A program made the translations under genes and the position numbers. A DNA stretch of 55,452 bases, taken from Candidatus Poribacteria bacterium (GTDB lineage: Bacteria; Poribacteria; WGA-4E; WGA-3G). Positions 34,545-44,080 of this stretch are shown piece after piece. The DNA is taken from the NCBI GenBank assembly GCA_022828145.1, contig JAJEJA010000033.1, positions 1 through 55,452 on the forward strand, read 5' to 3'. Numbering within the stretch: the stretch's first letter is position 1; the number at the start of each line of letters is the position of its first letter. The notes beneath the pieces were generated by a model. That model saw nothing but the letters and a program-made list of their open reading frames with translations. It had not been told where the DNA came from and did not search any database.

Positions 34545-34573
34545 AGTATAGCATAACATACACCACATCGCAA
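34545..34573 (-). promoter_or_regulatory. Promoter for the fragment-PIN transcript
   Basis: On the minus strand TTGCGA (34568-34573) and TATACT (34545-34550) are 17 bases apart, with TGC before the -10. The fragment's first codon is 10 bases downstream, so the transcript would be nearly leaderless before it. Confidence 0.6.
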
Positions 34574-34598
34574 ATTGTTCTGCATAGCAAACAATAGT

Positions 34599-34685
34599 TT
34601 ACCGATAATTGCCAACGGTAAGGCAATCGGTATAGGAAAGAGCATCATCATTGATGCAAGCTATTGCCGTAGGTGATGTGATAAC
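34599..34685 (-). pseudogene. Third methyltransferase fragment, after the membrane protein stop
   Basis: Directly after, and in frame with, the TGA of the membrane protein gene, 28 codons read VITSPTAIACINDDALSYTD then CLTVGNYR and TAA. The ITSP and NDDALSYTD parts match the methyltransferase around motif IV with an internal deletion of the PYNVDIKYN part. Without the TGA the membrane protein would be extended into it. Confidence 0.65.
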
Positions 34686-35579
34686 TCAATGATCAAATTC
34701 TTCAAGTTTAACCCGTTGGTTGAAATAGATTACCGTTACCATGATTGCGAATAAAGGATATAGAAACATCCTTATTACAAAATGCCATGACTTGATGATT
34801 TGGTAAATTGGTGAGACTGAATCGGAGGAAATTTCATTTTTGAAGAGACCATGTGTAATATTCAGCACGAATTCTACGATTTCAGATAAACTATAGTCCC
34901 CCAGAAATCCAAGCATGCCGATTAATATACCAAAAGAGATAACGAATATTGTTCTAACTATTTCCATCAACATCCAGAGCGAAAAAAAAGTGAAAAAAAC
35001 GCGCAACCGTGATTTTCTCATTAAATCGCGACTCCGTCTTAGTGGCTTAGGTTTCATGCAACCTTCAACAATGATGACAGGAAGATATAAACCCCAAGTA
35101 ATTAAATAATATATAAAAACAACATAAGATAGCAGCAACAGACACAACGCTATCACTGCTGAAAGATACGGAATTGATGCCACTATTATAGGTTGAACAA
35201 GTGCGGGGAAAGACAGAAGAATTAGAAAGATAAATAGACTAACAATATAACGAGGATGTATCTTTACGAGCCGCTGAAAGGTGTCTCTAATTCTGATTGG
35301 TCTTTGAAAATAAACTTCAGTGGTTACGATTACTAAAGCTGCGGATGCAACTTGAGAAAAGAGATTATTGAAAATGCCTCTAATCTGTCTATAGGCGTAA
35401 TTCTTTGGGAGAAATCCAGTTACCCAGTCTTGTAAGAAATCTGTTATAAAATAAACAACAGCGATTCCAATAAAAAGTTTAAATGCCACTCGATAAAGAT
35501 GGAATACCCTATCTATAATCTCTATCCAATTCATCCTGCGAAGGTTTGGAATTCTATTGATACTGTTTTTTAATGACAT
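34686..35579 (-). CDS. Polytopic membrane protein (GDPD membrane-domain/YciC-like)
   Basis: The 297-residue product has about six hydrophobic segments, including IDRVFHLYRVAFKLFIGIAV, the VIIVEGCMKPKPLRRSRDLM loop and a final YFNQRVKLEEFDH. That loop and the tyrosine-rich end are common in glycerophosphodiester phosphodiesterase membrane-domain and YciC-type proteins. No catalytic domain is attached. It is an inner-membrane protein of unknown function with its own promoter at 35610. Confidence 0.65.
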   Translation of the reverse strand: MSLKNSINRIPNLRRMNWIEIIDRVFHLYRVAFKLFIGIAVVYFITDFLQDWVTGFLPKNYAYRQIRGIFNNLFSQVASAALVIVTTEVYFQRPIRIRDTFQRLVKIHPRYIVSLFIFLILLSFPALVQPIIVASIPYLSAVIALCLLLLSYVVFIYYLITWGLYLPVIIVEGCMKPKPLRRSRDLMRKSRLRVFFTFFSLWMLMEIVRTIFVISFGILIGMLGFLGDYSLSEIVEFVLNITHGLFKNEISSDSVSPIYQIIKSWHFVIRMFLYPLFAIMVTVIYFNQRVKLEEFDH

Positions 35580-35934
35580 ATTCCGATCACTTCAGACATA
35601 TTTGATAACATTTTACGTCTATTTTGTAGACTTGTCAATCATAACTCATAATTGTCTTGTTTGTTGTGTATTGCTTACTTGCCTGAAACAATCTGTTAAA
35701 ATAACTGATAATCCAGAATCGCAGACAGATCTTAATATCCTTATACCACCCGTATTGACAATTATAGGTAATCATGATAATCTACAATATCAGAGAAATT
35801 CTGATACGCATTATGAGTAACGATCTTTAGTGATTTTGTAAGGTGAATTATCTGGGAAGAGGCGTGTTATTTAAGAAATCTGAACATACGGGGTTTATAT
35901 TATTTTTCTATTAGAAACATAAAGGATAAAGATC
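35580..35934. other. 355-base divergent intergenic region
   Basis: It separates the minus-strand membrane protein from the plus-strand toroid protein. It holds the promoter at 35610-35638 for the former. A TTGACA at 35755-35760 with a poor -10 might serve the latter. AAAGGATAAAGATC before the ATG at 35935 is its ribosome site. I see no gene or repeat here. Confidence 0.5.
35610..35638 (-). promoter_or_regulatory. Consensus-like promoter for the membrane protein gene
   Basis: On the minus strand TTGACA (35633-35638) and TAAAAT (35610-35615) are 17 bases apart, 30 bases before the start at 35579. Confidence 0.75.
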
Positions 35935-37818
35935 ATGTTTCCAACCATAACAGCAAAAACAGGTATCCAAACACCGCCAGAATGGGCAGTGCTTGAACGT
36001 GAACTGATTGACAAAATCAATGATGCGGCACCAAAGGTTCTGAAAAAATATACACGTCCAGATGGAACGTTGTATTGGCCAAACCATCCCGAATTCCAAA
36101 GTTTTGATGGATTAGATGATGCTTATGAGAGTTTCCATAATTGGCCCCTCTTCTATATGCTGGGTGGAGATGCACAGTTCTTGGTTGATGCACAACACGA
36201 ATTTGAAGTTATCACGAAAGACATGACGAACTACGGTTCAGGACATGACTATCCGATGGTCTATAAGGAGTATCAACCGGGATATGACTGGTTCCACCAA
36301 AGCGAAGGAAACTATCTGTTTTATATGCTGTGCATGGCGGATCCGACACACGAAACAAACCTTGATCGCGCAAAACGGTTTGCGGGGTTCTTTATGAACG
36401 AAGACCCTGAAGCCCTGAATTATGACCCAGAACACAAGATCATCAAGTGTGTGATGAACGGTAGTAAGGGACCAGCGTTTTGGATCCTTGAAAGAGAATC
36501 CTTCTATCCCCCGAACGGTTACAATCTGCCATTCATTAATGTCCCTGGATGCACAAGTCGTGAGGAGATACTGGAAAGTGATGATAAGCGGGAGCTGATG
36601 GGACGCGTTATCTACGAACGACAAGGAAAAGGAGATGCGGTCGGAAATCTTGCTGCTACCACACTCGCTACCAATGCTTATATGCTTACAGGAGACGATA
36701 AATACAAGGTATGGGTTTCGGAATATGTTGACGCATGGATAGATCGTACAGAGCAGAACGGTGGTATTGTGCCAGATAACGTTGGACTATCAGGTATCAT
36801 CGGAGAACACATAGAGGGTAAGTGGTATGGGTCGCGTTATGGCTGGAGTCATCCACACGGTTGGCATAGTGTCGGTCAGGCTGTCAGCGTGGCTGGACAG
36901 AATGCAGCACTGCTTCATCAAGATTTGTCTTATATGGACTTCCCGCGATCACAGATTGATGTCCTAATTGAGAACGGTATAGAACATAACGATCAACTCT
37001 ATGTACCGCAAAAACATGGTGATCCGGGCATGGGGAATTATGTGCCTGGTCCGTGGCTTCAGTATCCGATTAAAAACGAGGATGACACTGCTTTACAGAT
37101 TGGCGGCTGGTTTGAGTTTATGCCGATGCATCCTTCTGACGTCGCACATCTATGGGGAATGTCAATGCAGGATGAAGACCAAGATCGCGCTGTGCAGATA
37201 GCGAGGAAGGTCGGTTCAAAATTTGACATCAATGCCTGGCATCACACGAAGGACCAAGGTGGACGCGATGGTGGATGGTTGGCGTATATGCGTGGGGATT
37301 TTCCTGAATATCCAGAATCAATCCTCAATCATAATCTATCACAAGTCCAACAACGACTCAACTTCATGGAAAATGATGAGGAGGATCCAGCAGGTTATGG
37401 AGATGCTTATTTCCAAAGACGTAATCCTGTTACGTGCGAAGGTTTGGTTGAACTGACTTGTGGGGGTCCTTTGCCCCACTATAATGGTGGGTTGCTTGTA
37501 ACTCGTATCCGCCACTATGACGCACAGCAAAAACGTCCTGGACTTCCTACAGATGTTGCTGCACTGGTCTCTAAACTGACAGACGATTCTATTGAGTTAG
37601 AATTGGTCAATCTTAGTATATCTGAAGCACGAGATGTCATTGTTCAGGCGGGTTCAATGGGTGAACACAATTTCACGACTGCAAGTGCTAATGGTAATAA
37701 CAACGTTGAGATAAATGGAACATATCTTCAAGTTCATTTACCACCAAACACGCATATCGAGTTGCAGGTGGGAATGGAGCGTTTTGTTAATACACCTTCA
37801 TATCAACAACCGTGGTAG
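35935..37818 (+). CDS. Alpha/alpha-toroid-like protein of unknown function
   Basis: The 627-residue product lacks a signal peptide and is rich in Trp, His and Tyr within helices: TLYWPNHPEFQSFDGLDDAY, FHNWPLFYMLGGD, YDWFHQSEGNYLFYML, YGWSHPHGWHSVGQAVSVAG and DQGGRDGGWLAYMRGDFPEY. A C-terminal beta region from about 520 ends it. This is the look of a toroid glycosidase or lyase, but I cannot assign a family. It precedes an alpha/beta hydrolase gene by 30 bases, which suggests a joint role in carbohydrate use. Confidence 0.55.
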   Translation: MFPTITAKTGIQTPPEWAVLERELIDKINDAAPKVLKKYTRPDGTLYWPNHPEFQSFDGLDDAYESFHNWPLFYMLGGDAQFLVDAQHEFEVITKDMTNYGSGHDYPMVYKEYQPGYDWFHQSEGNYLFYMLCMADPTHETNLDRAKRFAGFFMNEDPEALNYDPEHKIIKCVMNGSKGPAFWILERESFYPPNGYNLPFINVPGCTSREEILESDDKRELMGRVIYERQGKGDAVGNLAATTLATNAYMLTGDDKYKVWVSEYVDAWIDRTEQNGGIVPDNVGLSGIIGEHIEGKWYGSRYGWSHPHGWHSVGQAVSVAGQNAALLHQDLSYMDFPRSQIDVLIENGIEHNDQLYVPQKHGDPGMGNYVPGPWLQYPIKNEDDTALQIGGWFEFMPMHPSDVAHLWGMSMQDEDQDRAVQIARKVGSKFDINAWHHTKDQGGRDGGWLAYMRGDFPEYPESILNHNLSQVQQRLNFMENDEEDPAGYGDAYFQRRNPVTCEGLVELTCGGPLPHYNGGLLVTRIRHYDAQQKRPGLPTDVAALVSKLTDDSIELELVNLSISEARDVIVQAGSMGEHNFTTASANGNNNVEINGTYLQVHLPPNTHIELQVGMERFVNTPSYQQPW

Positions 37819-37848
37819 GACAATGCAGCGTAACTGGAGACACAGATT

Positions 37849-38865
37849 ATGACAGTAGACAGATTTTTGACAACGGAACAGAGTGTTGAACAACTTCTAA
37901 AAACAACGCCACCACTTTACTTCATCGGCATAACCAAAGCAGAATGGCAAGAATGGCGCAGGAAATTCAGACGCAACATCTCTCGTTACTTAGGTCCAAA
38001 ACCTGAACCGGTGCCGTTGGAAGCAGAAACCTTAGAACGGATACAACAAGATGGATACACAAGAGAAAAGATTATCTTCAATCCAGACGCATTCTCCTCT
38101 ATTCCAGCATACATTTTAATCCCAGACAGCGCAAGCGAGGAAAACCCTGCACCAGCAGTGTTATGTGCACATGGACATGGGGTTGGGAAAGATGGTGCTG
38201 TCGGTATTGTGGAGGACTATCAGAAACAGTATGCAGTGGAACTGGCAAAAAAGGGGTTTGTTACGATAGCACCAGATTGGCGGTGTTTCGGTGAACGGTT
38301 AGATAGAGATGAGTGGGTGCGACGCCCGGGGAGAGATGGTTGCAACGCAGCCTATTTCGCTATCGGATATTTTGGCTATCAATTACTGCAACTCAACATA
38401 TCAGATGGACAACGGTGTTTGGATTATCTGCAGTCTCGACCTGAAGTAGACGCAACGCGATTGGGGTGTATGGGATGTTCGTTTGGTGGTACGATGACGA
38501 CCTATATTGCTGCTTTTGACAAACGCATTAAAGCTGCTGTTATCGTATGCTATCTCAGTACATTGACAGATGCTTTAGGGGACCGTGGACGTGCAAATAC
38601 CTGTGGTTCACAGTTCATGTTTGGCTTACGCGCTGCAGGTGATATTGCCGATGTCGCTGGACTCATCGCACCACGTTCCTGTATGGTACAGGTCGGTTCT
38701 GATGATCGGTGTTTCATTGAGTCTGATGCTTTGGCAGCGTTTGAGCATCTTGAAAAGATATATGCTGCATGCGGGAAACCTGATCGCGTAGTGTTGGATC
38801 ATTTTCAAGGTGGACATGAGATTGATTTGGAGCCTGGGATTGCTTTTCTGGAGGAGCGCCTGTGA
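37849..38865 (+). CDS. Alpha/beta hydrolase (acetyl xylan esterase/dienelactone hydrolase-like)
   Basis: The 338-residue enzyme has the oxyanion region LCAHGHGVGKDG near residue 103, a nucleophile elbow MGCSFGGTMT near residue 208 with Ser as nucleophile, an acid in VGSDDRCFIE and the catalytic His in QGGHEIDLEPG. It fits the large-hydrolase group of abhydrolase_7 and acetyl xylan esterase types. No signal peptide is seen. It probably de-esterifies a sugar-derived compound with the preceding protein; the substrate is unknown. GGAG lies before the ATG. Confidence 0.82.
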   Translation: MTVDRFLTTEQSVEQLLKTTPPLYFIGITKAEWQEWRRKFRRNISRYLGPKPEPVPLEAETLERIQQDGYTREKIIFNPDAFSSIPAYILIPDSASEENPAPAVLCAHGHGVGKDGAVGIVEDYQKQYAVELAKKGFVTIAPDWRCFGERLDRDEWVRRPGRDGCNAAYFAIGYFGYQLLQLNISDGQRCLDYLQSRPEVDATRLGCMGCSFGGTMTTYIAAFDKRIKAAVIVCYLSTLTDALGDRGRANTCGSQFMFGLRAAGDIADVAGLIAPRSCMVQVGSDDRCFIESDALAAFEHLEKIYAACGKPDRVVLDHFQGGHEIDLEPGIAFLEERL

Positions 38866-38943
38866 GATGAATATACAACAAGGTCGGTTTCTGGATAGTA
38901 GTTAAGTCTCATGGTCTGAATCCTCAAATTCACACTGCCTGTC

Positions 38944-40236
<1,293 letters not shown>

Positions 40237-41382
40237 CTAATATTCTCGTTTGTGCCAATCATCTTCCCAGAGGTTGAATGAACCTTCACGGTATGGGTGT
40301 TGTGCAATAAGGTCTTCATTGAGTTCCATACCGAGCCCTGGCCCGTTAGGCAAACTAAAGTATCCATCTATAACTTCGGGACAACCTGTAGCAGCTTCTT
40401 TGACCCACGCTTCAGAAAAATCGTTAAAATGCTCCTGTATTTTGAAGTTGGTTGTGCATGCTGCAAAGTGCAAGGCGGTTGCAGTAGAAACTGGTCCCCC
40501 TACATTATGAGGGGCAACCGTCATATAACACATGTCACCCATCGCAGCGATTTTCTTGGTCTCCAAGAAACCGCCTGTTTGGGTAATGTCGGGTTGAAGG
40601 ATGTCTGCTGCTTGAAGGTTGATCAACTCACGATATTCATATTTGTTGTGGAGCCGTTCACCCGTTGCAACAGGTATGTTGATACTATCAGATGCTTTTG
40701 CCAGTGCGGCAATGTTATCAGGGGGAACAGGTTCCTCAACCCAACTCGGTTTATATTGCTCCAATTCAGCGGCAATTTCTATAGCAGTATACGGACTGAA
40801 TCGCCCGTGCATCTCAACGAGTATTTCCACATCAGGTCCTACAGCATCACGCACGGCTTCCACGAGGGAAACGGATTTCAACTTTTCTTGGTATGAGAGC
40901 TCATAATAACCGGCACCGAAGGGGTCAAATTTCAGTGCTTTATAGCCTTTCTCCAGAACCCTTTTTGCAGCAGCGTGAAATTCTTCAGGTGTCCTTTCAA
41001 CACGATACCAACCATTTGCGTAGGCTTTGATTCTGTCTCTACATGCACCACCGAGTAACCTATAGACAGGCTGATTTAATGCTTTACCAATAATATCCCA
41101 ACACGCAATTTCAATGACGCTGATACCTGTCGCAACAATTTCACCCGCACGTCCGTAGTCGTCACGGAACATACGTTGATATAGGTCTTCCGTATTGAAG
41201 GGATCGCTTCCGATGACATGTCTTCTTTTTGCCCCGTCAATATAAGCCACAAGTGCGTCCGTGCGATTGTTCATACGTACTTCGCTGATACCGGTTAAAC
41301 CTTCATCAGTTTCAACTTTAACGAAGGTAAGGTTTCGCCAACTGGTCCCCATCACAAGGGTAATAACATCTGTAATTTTCAT
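40237..41382 (-). CDS. Mandelate racemase/muconate lactonizing enzyme family dehydratase
   Basis: The 381-residue protein is an enolase-superfamily enzyme. The capping domain opens KITDVITLVMGTSWRNLTFV, and the barrel has KALKFDPFGAGY, LVEMHGRFSP, WVEEPVPPDN and VATGERLHNKYEY with the metal ligands E or D at strand ends. H-x-D type residues appear in VAPHNVGGPV. It is closest in pattern to galactonate or mannonate-type sugar acid dehydratases, but the substrate is unknown. Its ATG directly abuts the sulfatase stop, so both are translated together. Confidence 0.88.
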   Translation of the reverse strand: MKITDVITLVMGTSWRNLTFVKVETDEGLTGISEVRMNNRTDALVAYIDGAKRRHVIGSDPFNTEDLYQRMFRDDYGRAGEIVATGISVIEIACWDIIGKALNQPVYRLLGGACRDRIKAYANGWYRVERTPEEFHAAAKRVLEKGYKALKFDPFGAGYYELSYQEKLKSVSLVEAVRDAVGPDVEILVEMHGRFSPYTAIEIAAELEQYKPSWVEEPVPPDNIAALAKASDSINIPVATGERLHNKYEYRELINLQAADILQPDITQTGGFLETKKIAAMGDMCYMTVAPHNVGGPVSTATALHFAACTTNFKIQEHFNDFSEAWVKEAATGCPEVIDGYFSLPNGPGLGMELNEDLIAQHPYREGSFNLWEDDWHKREY

Positions 41383-42744
41383 CTAACTTCTCGCCTCGCT
41401 TTCCGTAACTCTGCGTTGTCCGCTGCCTTGTTGCGGTGCGGGTTCAATAGTCGGTGCATCTTCACCTGCCGCAACCATGCGTCGAATCAGTCGTTCACGC
41501 ATTGCTTCTGCCACATTCTCATGAGATTTTAGACCGATAAGATTTCGTAGTTCATAAGGGTCTGCCTGAAGATCATAAAGATACTGTTCAACATACACAT
41601 CAGAGCCAGCACCACTCCTACCGCTACCCTTAGGCGCGTCAACGCAGTATTTCCAACGCTCTGTCCTGACAGCACGGCCAACCTGTGCTTCACTAATCTG
41701 GACGAATACCTCCTCTTGCCAATTATCTGTCTCACCCCGTAGCAGAGGTAATATAGAATTTCCCTGCATTTCATCAGGAACATCTAATCCAGCAGCATCT
41801 AACAGGGTCGGTGGAAGGTCTACGAGACTGACAAGTTGCTGGATCTGCCCTCCGCCTAAGAATCCTGGTCCGTGAAAAGCAGTTGGAACGCGAATTGAAC
41901 TCTCATGACATGACCGTTTGTATTCGCTGTTACGTGTTTTGAAATGACACCCATGGTCAGATGTAAACAAGATTATTGTATTATCAAGTAGGTCAAGACT
42001 CTTTAGCGCGTCTAAGAGTCTCCCGAGTGCTTCATCCAATCTCTTGACCATGCCGTAGTAGCCACCTAAGTGTTGGTGTGTTGATCCACCCAGTGCAGCG
42101 AGATCAGGCGGAGTCCACCCTCCTGTATACCTTTCCCGATACCCATCGGGTGGTGGATAATCGTCTAAATGGTTCTGATGATGCGGTTCAATGTATGATG
42201 TGAATAGGTAAAATGGATCCGACTTTTGTTCGTCTACATAACGTATGACGGCATCCGTTAATGCATCAACTCTATATCCCGGCAGGTCTACCGGGTCGTT
42301 ATCGTTGTTAAATAGTCTTGTTTGGTATGCGTCAGAAGTCATCTCTAATACATTGGACGCTAACCAATAATCATATCCACCGCGGTTCTCTTCGGGGACA
42401 GCACCTGTACTGCCAGTGTGTAGATGCCATTTTCCGATGTATCCTGTATTGTAGCCAGCGTCACCAAAGTGATGTGCCAGCGTCTTGAGTTCGGGAGATA
42501 ATGGAATGCCGTTTCGGAAACATCCTGTGCGGGTCGCGTAAAGTCCGGTTTGTAAGCACGAACGCGCGGGACCACAGACAGGTTGGCACGTAAATGAACG
42601 ATGCACGTGTGTTCCTCGTTGTGCCATTCGGTCAAAATTAGGCATCAGGTCAAGTGGATTACCGTGTAGACCCGATGTATCCCACCGTTGTTGGTCAGTG
42701 AAGAATACGATTACATTCGGTTGATTCGTGTTTGATTCGGGCAT
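41383..42744 (-). CDS. Sulfatase (formylglycine-dependent)
   Basis: The 453-residue enzyme begins NVIVFFTDQQRWDTSGLHG, with the metal-binding Asp, and has the C-x-P-x-R maturation motif at Cys57 (VCGPARSCLQTG), so it needs formylglycine formation from Cys. GYIGKWHLHTG and the metal site FTSDHGCHFKTRN follow. It lacks a signal peptide and is probably cytoplasmic or exported another way. It removes sulfate from a sulfated sugar or related ester, feeding the dehydratase whose gene abuts it. AAGGACAAAA is the ribosome site. Confidence 0.95.
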   Translation of the reverse strand: MPESNTNQPNVIVFFTDQQRWDTSGLHGNPLDLMPNFDRMAQRGTHVHRSFTCQPVCGPARSCLQTGLYATRTGCFRNGIPLSPELKTLAHHFGDAGYNTGYIGKWHLHTGSTGAVPEENRGGYDYWLASNVLEMTSDAYQTRLFNNDNDPVDLPGYRVDALTDAVIRYVDEQKSDPFYLFTSYIEPHHQNHLDDYPPPDGYRERYTGGWTPPDLAALGGSTHQHLGGYYGMVKRLDEALGRLLDALKSLDLLDNTIILFTSDHGCHFKTRNSEYKRSCHESSIRVPTAFHGPGFLGGGQIQQLVSLVDLPPTLLDAAGLDVPDEMQGNSILPLLRGETDNWQEEVFVQISEAQVGRAVRTERWKYCVDAPKGSGRSGAGSDVYVEQYLYDLQADPYELRNLIGLKSHENVAEAMRERLIRRMVAAGEDAPTIEPAPQQGSGQRRVTESEARS

Positions 42745-42824
42745 TTCTATATTTTGTCCTTATTTGCGTTAAGATTTCTGTAGATATTTTAATGCATTCC
42801 TACCTGCATGTCAATCAGAAAACC

Positions 42825-42853
42825 TTCTCAATATATGCAACTGATGCTATAAT
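42825..42853 (+). promoter_or_regulatory. Extended -10 promoter for the second enolase-superfamily gene
   Basis: TTCTCA (42825-42830) and TATAAT (42848-42853) are 17 bases apart, with TGC before the -10. The start codon is 31 bases downstream and the sulfatase gene diverges on the other side. Confidence 0.55.
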
Positions 42854-42884
42854 ACTATCAAAAATATCGGGAGGGTGCAATATC

Positions 42885-43901
42885 ATGAAAATTACAGATA
42901 TTGAATATAGAACAGTGTCAATCCCATTTCACCCTATTATTCAGGAATACTTCGGCAGGGAATATCCAACCACCATAATTATGGTGCATACAGATGAAGG
43001 CTTAATCGGTTTAGGTGAGAGTAATTCATCACACGGATCAAATATCACTGACAGTGCCGACAGTATTGCTGAACGTTATATCGGGAAGAGTATCTGGGAG
43101 TTTGATTTATCTACAGAGGGTTTTACATTTCAGAGTGCATTATATGATTTAGCAGGACAGGCATTAGGTGTTCCCGCATATAAACTCATCGGTGCTAAGC
43201 ATAGAGATAGCGTTGAACTTGCCTACTGGTCACCTCCAATGCCGCCTAAAGAAACAGCAGAAGAGGCAAAACGTGCTGCAGACTTAGGATTCCGTGTGCA
43301 TAAATTGAAGGCACGCAGTGCAACTATAGTCGAAACCGCACGGTTAATCCAAGAAGCGTGTGGACCAGATTTTCAGATTCGGGTTGACCCGAACACAGAA
43401 TTTGGGGATTTAGAAACAGGTATACGACTTGCTGACGAGTTATTACCATATAACATTGAAGTCTATGAAGATCCGATCAGGTTTGAGGATCTCTCATGGT
43501 ATAGTAAACTACGAGAACGCACAGATGTTCCAGTTGCCAGACATATTGCAGGATCAGCAGAAATTCTAAGGAATATCCGGGCGGATGCAGTGGACGCTGT
43601 GAACACATTCGGGAATGTAGACGGTCTCCGCAAAAGTGCTGCAGTTGCAGAAGCGGCAGATTTACCGATCTGGGTACAGGTCTTTGCCTTCGGTTCCTGT
43701 GTAGCATCAACGTTCGCTGCACACATGGTTTGTACTATTCCGAATTGCACGATGCCGATTGATGAACTGCCGCACATCCGGGTGGATGATCTGTCTGGAG
43801 GGAGTATGGACCTTTCAAATGGTGCTATTAACTTGACTGAGCAACCGGGTTTGGGGATTAGTCTGGATATGGATGCAGTTGAAAAATATCGCATCCGTTG
43901 A
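42885..43901 (+). CDS. Enolase-superfamily enzyme (mandelate racemase/MLE type)
   Basis: The 338-residue product has the capping domain start MKITDIEYRTVSIPFHPI and the barrel motifs VHKLKARSATIVETAR (K-x-K base), IRVDPNTEFGDLE and VYEDPIRFEDL as metal ligands. The third metal site is less clear near VARHIAGSAEI, which differs from the usual E. It is likely a sugar-acid dehydratase or racemase of unknown substrate, divergent from the sulfatase and its dehydratase. ATG 42885 has GGGAGGG 9 bases upstream; the frame runs 51 codons further up but without such a site. Confidence 0.85.
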   Translation: MKITDIEYRTVSIPFHPIIQEYFGREYPTTIIMVHTDEGLIGLGESNSSHGSNITDSADSIAERYIGKSIWEFDLSTEGFTFQSALYDLAGQALGVPAYKLIGAKHRDSVELAYWSPPMPPKETAEEAKRAADLGFRVHKLKARSATIVETARLIQEACGPDFQIRVDPNTEFGDLETGIRLADELLPYNIEVYEDPIRFEDLSWYSKLRERTDVPVARHIAGSAEILRNIRADAVDAVNTFGNVDGLRKSAAVAEAADLPIWVQVFAFGSCVASTFAAHMVCTIPNCTMPIDELPHIRVDDLSGGSMDLSNGAINLTEQPGLGISLDMDAVEKYRIR

Positions 43902-43918
43902 GGTCATGTATATGTTAA

Positions 43919-44068
43919 CGTGAGTTTGATAATTAAATGCAATATTCATTGTAGGTCGGGTAGAGGCACGAAACCCGACAGGTATTGCTCTATAATGGGT
44001 CAAAATGTTGGGTTTCGTTCCTCAACCCAACCTACGGAAGTTATTTGTTCTGATTTATCAAACTCACG
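43919..44068. mobile_element. MITE copy 2 (150 bp)
   Basis: The same exact 14-base terminal inverted repeats as copy 1 bound it. Internal bases such as TATTGCTCTATAATGGGTCA are shared; an internal deletion near the left arm makes it shorter. Flanking 9-mers ATATGTTAA and TTATGTTAA differ at one base. It ends 12 bases after the SNF2 gene's stop (13th base is the gene). Confidence 0.85.
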
Positions 44069-44080
44069 TTATGTTAAGGT

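Noticed and set aside
42732..42884. N-terminal extension of the plus-strand enolase-superfamily gene
   Set aside because: The extension overlaps the sulfatase start and the promoter; ATG 42885 has a strong GGGAGGG site and a family-typical N-terminus.
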